Notes: generated from the sequence alone by a model not told the origin. Positions 8,949 to 18,350 are shown, numbered from the stretch's first letter. The stretch is DNA of 64,000 bases from Planktophila grossartii (GCA_965234365.1 OZ248345.1:930001-994000); one strand, 5' to 3'. Program-made: numbers and translations.

Positions 8949-11150
8949 TTATTCAGCAGCTGGAGTCGTTCCATCTTCGAGAACTGGAACCAAAGAGAGC
9001 TTGCCCTTTGGATCAATCTCGCCGATTTCTACCTGAATCTTGTCGCCAACCTTCATGACATCTTCAAGGTTTTCAATGCGCTTTCCGCCATGCATCTTGC
9101 GAATCTGAGATACGTGGAGCAAGCCATCTTTACCTGGCATCAATGAGACGAACGCACCGAATGTTGCGAGCTTTACAACGGTACCGAGGTAGCGCTCTCC
9201 AACTTCTGGCATCTGTGGGTTAGCAATTGCATTGATCTGTGCGCGAGCAGCTTCAGCTGAAGGTCCATCGGTTGCACCGATGTAGATGGTTCCATCATCT
9301 TCAATTGAGATATCTGCGCCAGTTTCATCTTGAATCTGGTTGATGATCTTGCCCTTAGGGCCAATAACTGCACCAATCTGATCGACAGGAATCTTTACAG
9401 AGATGATGCGAGGAGCGTATTGGCTCATCTCATCAGGTGTATCGATTGCTTCGTTCATGACATCGAGAATCGCAAGACGCGCTTCCTTTGCCTGGTGAAG
9501 TGCGCCAGCAAGAACTGATGCAGGGATTCCATCGAGCTTGGTATCGAGCTGGAGAGCTGTAACGAAGTCCTTTGTTCCTGCGACCTTGAAGTCCATATCT
9601 CCGAATGCATCTTCTGCACCGAGAATATCTGTGAGAGCAACGTATTCAACCTTGCCATCGACATCATCAGAGATGAGACCCATTGCAATACCTGCGACAG
9701 GAGCCTTAAGTGGCACGCCTGCTTGAAGCATTGAAAGAGTTGATGCACAGACAGATCCCATAGATGTTGATCCATTTGAACCAAGCGCTTCAGAGACCTG
9801 ACGGATTGCGTAAGGGAACTCTTCGCGAGTTGGTAGTACTGGGATAAGTGCACGCTCAGCAAGTGCACCGTGGCCGATTTCGCGGCGCTTAGGTGTACCA
9901 ACACGACCTGTTTCACCAGTTGAATATGGTGGGAAGTTGTAGTTGTGCATATAGCGCTTAGAGGTTTCAGGGCTCATTGTGTCGAGCTGCTGTTCCATCT
10001 TGAGCATATTAAGAGTTGTGATTCCGAGAATCTGTGTCTCTCCACGTTCGAAGATTGCAGAACCGTGAACGCGTGGAATTACTTCTACTTCAGCTGACAA
10101 GGCACGGATGTCGCGGAGTCCACGGCCATCGATACGGATCTTGTCGCGAAGTACGCGCTGACGTACAAGCTTCTTTGTAAGTGAGCGGAACGCTGCAGGA
10201 ACTTCCTTTTCGCGGCCTTCGAAGGCAGCTGAAACTGATTCCTTTGTTGAAGCTGAGATCTCATCGATCTTAGTTTCGCGCTCTTGCTTACCTGAGATTG
10301 TAAGTGCCTTTGCAAGATCATCCTTTGCAGCCTTTTCAACAGCTGCAAATACATCATCCTGGTAATCAAGGAACACTGGGAAGTCAGCTGTTGGCTTTGC
10401 AGCAACTGCTGCAAGCTTTGACTGCGCTTCGCAGAGAATACGAATAAATGGCTTTGCAGCATCAAGACCCTGCGCAACGATCTCTTCTGTAGGAGCCTTA
10501 GCGCCTTCAGCGATGAGTCCGATTGTGCGAGTTGTTGCTTCTGCTTCAACCATCATGATTGCAACATCGTCAGCTGTGACGCGACCTGCTACGACCATAT
10601 CGAAAACAGCGTTCTCGACCTGTGAATGGTTAGGGAATGCAACCCACTGGCCTTCGATAAGTGCAACACGTACACCACCGATTGGGCCAGAGAATGGAAG
10701 ACCTGCGAGCTGTGTAGACATTGATGCTGCGTTGATCGCAATCACGTCGTACATATGATCTGGATCGAGCGCCATTACTGTCACAACGATCTGAACTTCG
10801 TTACGAAGTCCCTTAATAAATGATGGACGCAATGGACGGTCGATCAAACGGCAGGTAAGGATTGCCTCTTCTGATGGACGACCTTCGCGACGGAAGAATG
10901 AACCAGGAATCTTGCCGATGGCATACATCTTCTCTTCAACATCCACTGTAAGTGGGAAGAAGTCGAATTGATCCTTAGGTGTCTTTGATGCTGTTGTTGC
11001 TGAGAAGATCATTGTCTGATCATCGAGATACACAGCTGCAGCTCCTGCTGCTTGCTTAGCGAGGCGTCCTGTTTCGAACTTAATCTCGCGCTTTCCGAAC
11101 TTTCCGTTATCGATAACGGCTACTGCTGACTTAACGTCTTGACCCTCCAT
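8949..11150 (-). CDS. pnp: Polyribonucleotide nucleotidyltransferase (PNPase)
   Basis: Phosphorolytic 3'-5' exoribonuclease of RNA decay, forming a ring-shaped trimer. The 733 residues show two RNase PH domains, with FFRREGRPSEEA and RPLRPSF in the first and the NYNFPPYSTGE segment in the second. A helical linker, a KH domain (GAVIGPKGKIINQIQDETG) and an S1 domain ending near the C-terminus are also visible. A strong Shine-Dalgarno AAGGAGG precedes the ATG at 11150. The leader from rpsO holds a closed RNA structure (see 11222-11324) that may control it. Confidence 0.98.
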   Translation of the reverse strand: MEGQDVKSAVAVIDNGKFGKREIKFETGRLAKQAAGAAAVYLDDQTMIFSATTASKTPKDQFDFFPLTVDVEEKMYAIGKIPGSFFRREGRPSEEAILTCRLIDRPLRPSFIKGLRNEVQIVVTVMALDPDHMYDVIAINAASMSTQLAGLPFSGPIGGVRVALIEGQWVAFPNHSQVENAVFDMVVAGRVTADDVAIMMVEAEATTRTIGLIAEGAKAPTEEIVAQGLDAAKPFIRILCEAQSKLAAVAAKPTADFPVFLDYQDDVFAAVEKAAKDDLAKALTISGKQERETKIDEISASTKESVSAAFEGREKEVPAAFRSLTKKLVRQRVLRDKIRIDGRGLRDIRALSAEVEVIPRVHGSAIFERGETQILGITTLNMLKMEQQLDTMSPETSKRYMHNYNFPPYSTGETGRVGTPKRREIGHGALAERALIPVLPTREEFPYAIRQVSEALGSNGSTSMGSVCASTLSMLQAGVPLKAPVAGIAMGLISDDVDGKVEYVALTDILGAEDAFGDMDFKVAGTKDFVTALQLDTKLDGIPASVLAGALHQAKEARLAILDVMNEAIDTPDEMSQYAPRIISVKIPVDQIGAVIGPKGKIINQIQDETGADISIEDDGTIYIGATDGPSAEAARAQINAIANPQMPEVGERYLGTVVKLATFGAFVSLMPGKDGLLHVSQIRKMHGGKRIENLEDVMKVGDKIQVEIGEIDPKGKLSLVPVLEDGTTPAAE

Positions 11151-11221
11151 GGGTCCTCCTTTGATTCGTGTTTCTATTCCAAGCTCTTAGTTCAGGGGTG
11201 AACGTAGGTAACTTGGAGCGG

Positions 11222-11324
11222 TAACTACACGCGAGGCGAAACAAATGAATCTTCGATCGAAGTTCACAGATGCAATGATCTGGAAACCACTACCGAGGAC
11301 CATATGTCCCCCGGCGTGTAGTTA
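11222..11324 (-). ncRNA. Candidate cis-acting RNA structure in the pnp leader (actino-pnp-like)
   Basis: Perfect 11-bp inverted arms, TAACTACACGC at 11222-11232 and GCGTGTAGTTA at 11314-11324, close an 81-nt domain that ends about 70 nt before the pnp start codon. Inside, near 11295-11313, is a smaller GGAC/GTCC hairpin around CATATG. A conserved actinobacterial RNA motif named actino-pnp is known in this exact position before pnp. Position and shape suggest membership, but the motif consensus could not be compared here. The likely role is feedback control of PNPase through RNA processing. Confidence 0.6.
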
Positions 11325-11332
11325 ATAATTAA

Positions 11333-11602
11333 TTAGCGGCGAATACCGAGCTTCTCGATAATTGCGCGATAACGGCTGATATCTGTCTTTGCGAGGTACT
11401 GAAGAATGCGGCGACGCTGACCTACGAGCAACAAGAGGCCACGACGGTTGTGGTGGTCATGCGGGTTGGTCTTGAGGTGAGTTGTAATGTCTTCGATTCG
11501 ACGTGACAAAAGTGCGACCTGAGCTTCAGGGCTTCCTGTATCAGTAGCTGAAGATCCGTACTTTGCAATGATTTCTTTCTTTACTTCTGGTGTTAACGCC
11601 AT
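11333..11602 (-). CDS. rpsO: 30S ribosomal protein S15
   Basis: The 89 residues match bacterial S15 throughout (TGSPEAQVALLSRRI, HLKTNPHDHHNRRGLL, GQRRRILQYL). S15 binds 16S rRNA and nucleates platform assembly of the small subunit. The start ATG at 11602 follows AAAGGAA at good spacing. rpsO and pnp are neighbours in most bacteria and share an mRNA; the pnp leader structure starts 9 nt beyond the rpsO stop. Confidence 0.98.
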   Translation of the reverse strand: MALTPEVKKEIIAKYGSSATDTGSPEAQVALLSRRIEDITTHLKTNPHDHHNRRGLLLLVGQRRRILQYLAKTDISRYRAIIEKLGIRR

Positions 11603-11641
11603 TTTTATTTCCTTTTCATTCAGTCATTCTGACCAGGAGGC

Positions 11642-11699
11642 CATCCGGTTGTACTCTCGGATGATCGACAATCTCGTTGGACAGGTGGAAGTTTACCTG
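11642..11699 (-). promoter_or_regulatory. Possible structured rpsO leader
   Basis: The 134-nt gap before rpsO contains two short stems: CATCCG/CGGATG (11642-11647 with 11658-11663) and CAGGT/ACCTG (11682-11686 with 11695-11699). S15 represses its own mRNA through leader structures in several bacteria, so these stems are candidates. They are short and could occur by chance. Confidence 0.25.
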
Positions 11700-11736
11700 C
11701 GGGCTGTGGATAAGTGAAATTGAGGCTGGATTACGC

Positions 11737-12624
11737 CTATTTCTCGGTTAATTCGCGAGCTTTATCGCAATCCTTCTTCATCTGTACAAGAAGTTCGTCA
11801 AGGCCATCAAATTTGAGAGTAGGACGTAGATACCAACCAAATTCAATCGATGCATTCTTATCGTAGAGATCGAGTCCTTCTTGATCGAGAGCATATGCCT
11901 CAACTTGTCGGCCACGCGCACCTTCGAATGTTGGGTTGGTGCCGATTGAAATTGCAGCTGGCCAGAAGTTAATTCCAACCGTTAACCAACCTGCATAAAT
12001 TCCATCTGCAGGAATTGTCTGCCCGTCAATATTTCCTAAGTTTGCAGTGGGGTATCCGATTTCGCGTCCGCGTTTTTCGCCGTGAACTACTACCCCATCG
12101 AGACGATGTGGACGAGATAAGAGTTCGCGCGCTTCTTGCACTTTGCCTTCAACAACGAGTGTGCGAATACGTGAAGATGAAATGACTTCAGTATCTGCTT
12201 TCAGCTCTTGCACATCGACGGTGAAATTGTGGGTGAGCCCGGATTTGATAAGGGTATCTACATTGCCAGCGGCTTTATGGCCGTAGGTAAAGTTCTTGCC
12301 CACAATGACTGTGCTGGCGTGGAGTTGATTGACCAAGACCGTCTCAACAAAATCTTCAGGTGACATCGCTGCAAACTTTTCATTGAACTTCATGACCGCT
12401 ACTTGATCGGCGTTATGAATCTTGAGTAACTCAACGCGGTCAGCCAAAGTTGTGAGCATCGTTGGGGCGCGATCTGGAGCAAAGACTGTGGTGGGATGCG
12501 GGTCAAATGTCAGTGCAATGATGGAGCGACCATCAGCAATCTCTTTAGCGCGATTGAGCAAGAGTTGGTGTCCCTTATGGACTCCATCAAAGACGCCTAT
12601 GACTACGACGCTGGTCTCGCTCAT
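11737..12624 (-). CDS. ribF: Bifunctional riboflavin kinase / FAD synthetase
   Basis: Makes FMN and FAD from riboflavin. The N-terminal adenylyltransferase has GVFDGVHKGH (10-19) and ISSSRIR (148-154). The C-terminal kinase has GYPTANL (190-196) and ends with the EFGWYLRPTLKFDGLDELLVQM segment split over its final helices. At 295 residues it is slightly short but complete. The start is ATG at 12624. No clear Shine-Dalgarno is seen, and CAAGAT lies 6 nt upstream. It follows truB in the conserved infB-rbfA-truB-ribF-rpsO order. Confidence 0.96.
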   Translation of the reverse strand: MSETSVVVIGVFDGVHKGHQLLLNRAKEIADGRSIIALTFDPHPTTVFAPDRAPTMLTTLADRVELLKIHNADQVAVMKFNEKFAAMSPEDFVETVLVNQLHASTVIVGKNFTYGHKAAGNVDTLIKSGLTHNFTVDVQELKADTEVISSSRIRTLVVEGKVQEARELLSRPHRLDGVVVHGEKRGREIGYPTANLGNIDGQTIPADGIYAGWLTVGINFWPAAISIGTNPTFEGARGRQVEAYALDQEGLDLYDKNASIEFGWYLRPTLKFDGLDELLVQMKKDCDKARELTEK

Positions 12625-12642
12625 ACTCGAATCTTGCCTTAC

Positions 12643-13518
12643 CTAGTTAGCCGCTGCAAAAACCGCAATGGGCTTGGCCTTGCCGCCTTCATCTTTCAGA
12701 AGGGCAATAAGTCGGTTATCGGGTGAAAGAGCGGCGTTAATAACGGTATTTCCATTTTCAGATAGTGGGCGACCGAATGAGAGCTCTTGCACTTCTTCTA
12801 AACTCAATTCGCGCGGCGTAAATGTTGTGCGCGCTACATCGGCGAGGTTTAACGCGGTGAATTTCTGAGCTTTGAGGTCTTCAAAGCTACATGCATCTTT
12901 CTCAGTAAAGCCAGCTACTCGTGTACGGCGAAGTGCGCTGAGGTGTCCCCCGACGCCGAGTGATTCACCGAGATCGCGAGCTATTGCACGGATAAATGTT
13001 CCGGCAGAGCACGTGACTTCGATATCAACCTCTGTGGTTGCTGCAAGGTGGCGGATAACGAGAATATCGAGCTGTGTGATGGTGACGTTACGGGCTTCAA
13101 GTTCAAATTTTTCACCTGCACGCACACGATCGTATGCACGCTCTCCCCCAACCTTTACAGCCGAGACAGATGAAGGGCGTTGTGCAATTGTTCCGATCAT
13201 TGCCTTCAAAAACTTTTCAATATCTGCGTCTAATACCTTAGATGCATCAGTAGAAGTGATTATTTCGCCTTCTTTATCATCTGTAATTGTTGATGCACCT
13301 AGAACAACAGTTGCTACGTAAGATTTATCGCCATCAGTGATGTACTGCAATAAACGCGTTCCGTTGCCGAAACCAAGTACAAGAATTCCTGTAGCCATCG
13401 GATCAAGGGTTCCTGCGTGGCCTACTTTGCGAGTACCAAGTGCTTTGCGCCCAACAGCTACGACATCGTGACTCGTCATTCCGCCAGCTTTATCGACGAC
13501 GAGGAAACCGTCCGTCAT
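12643..13518 (-). CDS. truB: tRNA pseudouridine(55) synthase
   Basis: Forms pseudouridine 55 in the T-loop of tRNAs. The 291 residues show the family opening GFLVVDKAGGMTSHDVV, the catalytic aspartate in HAGTLDPMATG (Asp39) and RPSSVSAVKVGGERAYDRVR. The start overlaps the rbfA stop by 1 nt (TAATG), so translation is coupled. Confidence 0.97.
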   Translation of the reverse strand: MTDGFLVVDKAGGMTSHDVVAVGRKALGTRKVGHAGTLDPMATGILVLGFGNGTRLLQYITDGDKSYVATVVLGASTITDDKEGEIITSTDASKVLDADIEKFLKAMIGTIAQRPSSVSAVKVGGERAYDRVRAGEKFELEARNVTITQLDILVIRHLAATTEVDIEVTCSAGTFIRAIARDLGESLGVGGHLSALRRTRVAGFTEKDACSFEDLKAQKFTALNLADVARTTFTPRELSLEEVQELSFGRPLSENGNTVINAALSPDNRLIALLKDEGGKAKPIAVFAAAN

Positions 13519-13949
13519 TATTCCTCGTCGATGACGCGTGGGACTTTATAAGGATCTTCAACCACAGGCTTTGCATTTTCGCGCGCCTTTGCTACCTCTG
13601 CATCGAGTTGGTGAACTCGCTCAAGAAGTGAATCGAGCGCCTGTGCAGATTCTGGAAGTCCATCGAGGATAAATTCAAGTGAAGGAGTAATGCGAGTTCC
13701 CAAATCTTTGCCTACGGCGCTACGGATAACGCCCTTTGCAGATTCGAGAGCCGCAGCAGTTGCAGCGCGCTCATCTTCGCCACCGAGAACGGTGTAGAAG
13801 ATCGAGGCGTTCTGGAGATCTCCAGTAACGCGCGCATCGGTAACAGTGACAAAGCCAAGACGCGGATCTTTAATCTTTGTCTCAAGTAGCTGTGCCACTA
13901 CTACCTTGATGCGGTCTGCAACTTTATGGCTGCGGTGTGAATTTCCCAT
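13518..13949 (-). CDS. rbfA: Ribosome-binding factor A
   Basis: A 143-residue KH-fold assembly factor that binds the 30S subunit and assists 16S rRNA 5'-end maturation and cold growth. Typical segments are RIKVVVAQLLETKIKDPRLG and TPSLEFILDGLPESAQALDSL. A short acidic tail ends VEDPYKVPRVIDEE. It starts 2 nt after the infB stop. Confidence 0.95.
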   Translation of the reverse strand: MGNSHRSHKVADRIKVVVAQLLETKIKDPRLGFVTVTDARVTGDLQNASIFYTVLGGEDERAATAAALESAKGVIRSAVGKDLGTRITPSLEFILDGLPESAQALDSLLERVHQLDAEVAKARENAKPVVEDPYKVPRVIDEE

Positions 13950-13951
13950 GG

Positions 13952-16657
13952 TTACGCGCGCTTCTTCTCACGCATCTCGAATACCTGGATGATGTCGCCA
14001 ACTTGGAGATCAGCTCCCTTACCTACGCCGATACCGCACTCAAAGCCTTCCTTGACTTCGGTTGCATCATCTTTAAAGCGCTTGAGAGATTCGATAGTGA
14101 CATCTTCAGCGAGTACTGCTCCGTCACGCAATACGCGCGCCTTTGCATTACGGCGGATGATTCCGTCAGTAACGATTGAACCTGCAATTGTTCCGACCTT
14201 TGAAGATTTGAAGAGATCGCGAACTTCTGCGTTACCAAGTACAACCTCTTCGAATTCAGGCTTAAGGAGACCCTTAAGTGAGAGCTCGATTTCTTCGATT
14301 GCGTTATAGATAACTGAGTAGAAGCGGACTTCAACGCCCTCTTGATCGGCGAAGATTGCTGTCTGTGGTTCAGGCTTCACGTTGAAGCCGATAACAACAG
14401 CAGTTGATGCAGATGCAAGAGTGATATCGCTCTTGGTGATTGCACCTACGCCGCGGTGGATAACGCGAAGATCAACTTCTGCTCCGACATCGAGCTGCAT
14501 AAGTGCATCTTCGAGGGCTTCAACAGAACCCGATACGTCACCCTTGAGGATGAGGTTGAGAGTTGAAATCTTGGACTGCTCCATGAAGTCTTCAAGTGAA
14601 ACCTTCTTGCGAGCCTTAGCCAATTGAGCGTTACGTTCTGCAGCCTGACGCTTTTCAGCGATCTGGCGTGCGGTGCGGTCATCTTCTGCGACGAGGAATG
14701 TATCTCCAGCGTTTGGAACAGATGTGAACCCGAGAACCTGCACAGGACGTGATGGGCCAGCTTCATCCACATTTGCACCATGCTCATCGAGCATTGCACG
14801 CACGCGTCCGAATGAACCACCAGCGACAATTGCATCTCCGACCTTCAAAGTTCCGCGCTGTACGAGAACTGTTGCAACAGGACCACGACCACGATCGAGG
14901 TGAGCTTCAATAGCAACACCACGAGCATCATCGGCAGCAATTGCACGAAGATCGATAGCAGCATCTGCTGTAAGGAGGATTGAGTCGATAAGTGCATCGA
15001 CGCCTTCGCCCTTCTTAGCAGAGACGTTTACGAAGATTGTGTCTCCGCCGTACTCTTCAGCGATCAAGTTGTACTCGGTCAATTGTTGGCGGACCTTATC
15101 TGGGTTCGCGCCTTCCTTATCAATCTTGTTCACTGCAACAACGATTGGCACATCCGCAGCTTGAGCGTGGTTAAGCGCTTCAATTGTCTGAGGCATGATG
15201 CCGTCGTCGGCAGCAACTACGAGCACTGCAATATCTGTGACCTTTGCACCACGGGCACGCATCGCTGTAAACGCTTCGTGGCCCGGTGTATCGATAAAGG
15301 TGATTGCGCGGTTAACGCCATCGTGGTCGTGGTGAATTTGGTAAGCACCAATGTGCTGAGTAATTCCACCAGCTTCGCCCTTAATAACTTCGGTCTTACG
15401 GATTGCATCGAGAAGAGATGTCTTACCGTGATCGACGTGGCCCATGACAGTAACAACTGGTGGACGTGCGACGAGATCATCAGGGTTCATATCTTCAAGC
15501 TCTTGAGCTAGATCGATATCGAAGTCCTGGAGAAGCTCACGATCTTCATCTTCAGGTGAAACGATTTCAATCTGGTACTTAAGCTGTGCACCGAGAATTT
15601 CGAATGTATCTGCATCTACTGACTGTGTTGCAGTAACCATTTCACCAAGGTGGAATAGAGCTGAAACTAACGCTGCTGGATCTGCACCAATCTTTTCGGC
15701 GAAATCTGCAAGGGATGCACCGCGACGCATACGAATCTTTGTCTTTCCATCACCGTGTGGAATAACCGCTCCACCAAGTTGTGGTGCCTGCATATTGTCG
15801 AACTCTTCGCGCAGCGCTTTACGTGACTTCTGCTTACGCTTTGAAGATTTACTTGCATTCTTTCCAAATGCACCTGCAGTACCGCCACGACCTGGACCGC
15901 GATTAGGACCGCCGCCGCCTGGACGTTGTGGACCACCAGCTGCGCCACCTGCACCAGGTGCACCTTGTGAACGGTATGGACCTGATGATGATGGTGCGCC
16001 GCCAGTACGTGGTGGGTAATTACCTGTTCCTGTTCCGGCGCCTGCTGGTCGAGGTGCGCCAGGACGTGCTGCAAAACCTGGACGAACAGAACCTGGTCGT
16101 GCTCCTGCCATTCCTGGACGTGGCGCACCGGTTCCTTGCGGACGTTGTGGTGGACGCGGAACTGCACCACCTGTTGAGAATGGATTGTTCCCGGGACGTG
16201 GAGGACGTGGAACTGCACCACCTGTTGAGAATGGATTGTTACCAGGACGTGGTGCAGCTGGTGTCGCACCTGGTGCAGGAGGAGTCGCTGGTGTTACAGC
16301 TGCTTCTGTTGCTGCAGCCTTAGCTTCTTCTTGCGCAACCTTTTCAGCATCGCGTGATGCCTTAAGAGCTGCGAGATCGACGCCGAGTTCAGCGGCTAAC
16401 TCTGCTGCGAGTTCTGGATTTACTTCTGCAGTCTTCTTTGAGGCAGCTGTCTTCTTCGCTGCTGCCTTCTTGACTGGTTTTTTCTCTTCAGCAGGCTTTG
16501 CATCTGGGTAGAGCGCAACTAACTTGCGGACTACTGGTGCTTCAACTGTTGATGATGCTGATCGGACGAATTCGCCCATTTCTTGGAGCTTTGCAAGGAC
16601 TTCCTTGCTCTCCATACCGAGTTGTTTTGCCAACTCATGTACGCGGACCTTTGACAC
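13952..16657 (-). CDS. infB: Translation initiation factor IF-2
   Basis: GTPase that places fMet-tRNA on the 30S subunit and promotes subunit joining. In its 901 residues, the N-terminus (SKVRVHELAKQLGMESKEVL) is followed by a Lys/Ala-rich part and a long Gly/Pro/Arg-rich disordered region (about 120-265) with a tandem duplication. A second IF2-N domain comes next, then the G domain with VMGHVDHGKTSLLDA near residue 400, DTPGHEAFT and NKID, and the C-terminal beta-barrel domains. The start is GTG at 16657, chosen because AGGAGAA precedes it; an overlapping ATG is out of frame. Upstream, 16658-16848 lacks the usual ylxR gene. Confidence 0.97.
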   Translation of the reverse strand: MSKVRVHELAKQLGMESKEVLAKLQEMGEFVRSASSTVEAPVVRKLVALYPDAKPAEEKKPVKKAAAKKTAASKKTAEVNPELAAELAAELGVDLAALKASRDAEKVAQEEAKAAATEAAVTPATPPAPGATPAAPRPGNNPFSTGGAVPRPPRPGNNPFSTGGAVPRPPQRPQGTGAPRPGMAGARPGSVRPGFAARPGAPRPAGAGTGTGNYPPRTGGAPSSSGPYRSQGAPGAGGAAGGPQRPGGGGPNRGPGRGGTAGAFGKNASKSSKRKQKSRKALREEFDNMQAPQLGGAVIPHGDGKTKIRMRRGASLADFAEKIGADPAALVSALFHLGEMVTATQSVDADTFEILGAQLKYQIEIVSPEDEDRELLQDFDIDLAQELEDMNPDDLVARPPVVTVMGHVDHGKTSLLDAIRKTEVIKGEAGGITQHIGAYQIHHDHDGVNRAITFIDTPGHEAFTAMRARGAKVTDIAVLVVAADDGIMPQTIEALNHAQAADVPIVVAVNKIDKEGANPDKVRQQLTEYNLIAEEYGGDTIFVNVSAKKGEGVDALIDSILLTADAAIDLRAIAADDARGVAIEAHLDRGRGPVATVLVQRGTLKVGDAIVAGGSFGRVRAMLDEHGANVDEAGPSRPVQVLGFTSVPNAGDTFLVAEDDRTARQIAEKRQAAERNAQLAKARKKVSLEDFMEQSKISTLNLILKGDVSGSVEALEDALMQLDVGAEVDLRVIHRGVGAITKSDITLASASTAVVIGFNVKPEPQTAIFADQEGVEVRFYSVIYNAIEEIELSLKGLLKPEFEEVVLGNAEVRDLFKSSKVGTIAGSIVTDGIIRRNAKARVLRDGAVLAEDVTIESLKRFKDDATEVKEGFECGIGVGKGADLQVGDIIQVFEMREKKRA
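16152..16253 (-). repeat. 51-bp tandem duplication inside infB
   Basis: Two adjacent 51-bp copies (16152-16202 and 16203-16253) differ at only a few bases and encode the 17-residue unit GNNPFSTGGAVPRPPRP twice, near residues 135-168 of IF-2. The repeat keeps the frame and lies in the disordered Gly/Pro-rich linker, where length variation is tolerated. Confidence 0.85.
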
Positions 16658-16848
16658 ATTTCTCCTGTCTTGGCCCGCATTAATTCTTGTGGGATGCGAG
16701 CCCTAGTTGTTCGACCTCATGATGTAAACGAGCTCATTTGAGTTTCATATCTTTCGCATCCATTTCGTTAATAACGCGGCGCTTGCGTGCCTACGTAATG
16801 TGCTTAGTCTAGCGAATCAGGGTGGAATTCCCTATTTCACGCGGGGTT

Positions 16849-17826
16849 TTACGCTGTTGGTGCGGGGGTATCTGGATGGATATCGATTCGCCAGCCGGTA
16901 AGTCGCGCCGCAAGACGGGCATTCTGTCCATCTTTGCCGATAGCTAATGAGAGTTGGTAATCAGGAACAACCACCTTTGCTGAACGAGAAAGTTCATCAA
17001 CGATAGTCACGCTACTTACCTTTGCTGGAGCAAGTGCATGTGCAACGTACTTCGCTGGATCTTCATCGAAATCGACGATATCGATCTTCTCGCCATTGAG
17101 TTCATCCATGACTGCACGAGATCGTGCACCAAGCGGCCCAATCAGTGAGCCCTTTGGTGAAACGCCAGCGCGAAGAGAACGCACCGCAATCTTTGTGCGA
17201 TGTCCCGCTTCACGAGATACGCCCATAATTTCAACGATTCCATCTTTGATTTCAGGGACTTCAAGAGCAAAGAGTTGCTTCACAAGTCCTGGGTGGCTTC
17301 GAGACAACATGATTTCGGGACCCTTAAGTCCTTGCTTTACCTCAACAACGAAACATTTGATGCGTTCGCCGTGTGTATAGACCTCGCCAGGAACTTGTTC
17401 CTGTGGTGGAATCTTTCCTTCGATACGTCCTAGGTTGACATGAATCATCTTGGGATCGCGACCCTGTTGAATAATTCCTGAGATAACGTCTCCGACAGAT
17501 GTCGTAAATTCGCCGACGATTTCAGCATCATTGGTTGCGCGCATCTGCTGTTTAATGGTCTGACGCGCAGTCGATGTTGCCATGCGATCAAAGCCTTCAA
17601 CTTCAAGTACATCTTCGCTAACACGTTCGCCAAGTTCGTTAAATGTTGGAACGAAGATCTGGATATCGCCAGTCTCGCGATCGAGCTGAACGCGCGCATA
17701 ACGGTTGGGTTCAGGTGTCTCGGTATAGGCGGTGAGAACAGCAGCTTCAATCATCTGAATAAGTTGTTCGAGCGGCATGCCCTTCGCTTCTGTGAGCTGA
17801 ACGAGCGCTGAGATATCGACGCCCAT
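16849..17826 (-). CDS. nusA: Transcription termination/antitermination factor NusA
   Basis: RNA-polymerase-associated factor modulating pausing, termination and antitermination. The 325 residues comprise the N-terminal polymerase-binding domain, an S1 domain (near EFTTSVGDVISGIIQQGRDP) and two KH domains (SRSHPGLVKQLF, then LIGPLGARSRAVMDELNGEKIDIVD and LAIGKDGQNARLAARLTGW split across them). It ends directly after KH2, without the extra acidic repeats seen in proteobacteria, as usual in Actinobacteria. It is coupled to rimP by TAATG. Confidence 0.96.
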   Translation of the reverse strand: MGVDISALVQLTEAKGMPLEQLIQMIEAAVLTAYTETPEPNRYARVQLDRETGDIQIFVPTFNELGERVSEDVLEVEGFDRMATSTARQTIKQQMRATNDAEIVGEFTTSVGDVISGIIQQGRDPKMIHVNLGRIEGKIPPQEQVPGEVYTHGERIKCFVVEVKQGLKGPEIMLSRSHPGLVKQLFALEVPEIKDGIVEIMGVSREAGHRTKIAVRSLRAGVSPKGSLIGPLGARSRAVMDELNGEKIDIVDFDEDPAKYVAHALAPAKVSSVTIVDELSRSAKVVVPDYQLSLAIGKDGQNARLAARLTGWRIDIHPDTPAPTA

Positions 17827-18302
17827 TACTTATCTCCATCCTTGCGATTAAATTCAATCTCCACTTGCGCGCGTTTGATATCTGACAGAGCGATTGTGAC
17901 TTCCTTCGTCTCTTTCTTCTCTGTAACAGTGAGCGTGACTTCTGTATCGGTATTGGAAAGTATTCGACCTGTCACCACGATGCCATCGGTCTGGGTAACC
18001 TTCAGAAGGCGGTCATTGTTCTTCGCGAAGTGGCGCGGAAGTGTGAGTGGGCGGTCAATTCCAGGAGAGGTAACTTCGAGAGTAAATGGGGTCTCTCCCA
18101 TAAAGGTAGCGTCATCGAGAATCTCAGAGACTAACTTTGATGCAACGGTGACTTGATCAAGATTCAGAGCGCTCTCGCCATCGACGATAACTGTGACGAT
18201 GCGGTGCTGTCCTGGAGAAACAATATTTACATCTTCGAGGAAGTATCCAGCTTGGTGTAGCGCTGGCGTAATGTGTTCAGAAACTTGATCTTTCAAAGCC
18301 AT
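17826..18302 (-). CDS. rimP: Ribosome maturation factor RimP
   Basis: A 158-residue 30S assembly factor. The N-terminal domain includes GYFLEDVNIVSPGQHRIVTV, the central part ALNLDQVTVASKLVSEIL and FTLEVTSPGIDRPLT, and a C-terminal SH3-like barrel follows. It heads the rimP-nusA-infB order and is 48 nt downstream of the TSUP permease gene. Confidence 0.95.
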   Translation of the reverse strand: MALKDQVSEHITPALHQAGYFLEDVNIVSPGQHRIVTVIVDGESALNLDQVTVASKLVSEILDDATFMGETPFTLEVTSPGIDRPLTLPRHFAKNNDRLLKVTQTDGIVVTGRILSNTDTEVTLTVTEKKETKEVTIALSDIKRAQVEIEFNRKDGDK

Positions 18303-18350
18303 TATTTTTGTCCTATTCGATTGTTATTCAGTTGTTGAGCAAGCAAAATT

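Noticed and set aside
9455..9916. 153-codon open frame on the same strand as pnp
   Set aside because: It lies wholly inside pnp in another frame, with a Leu/Gln/Ser-rich composition typical of shadow frames.
15667..16269. 200-codon His/Gln/Val-rich frame inside infB
   Set aside because: A frame-shifted reading of the Gly/Pro/Arg-rich IF-2 linker; low complexity and no start signal.
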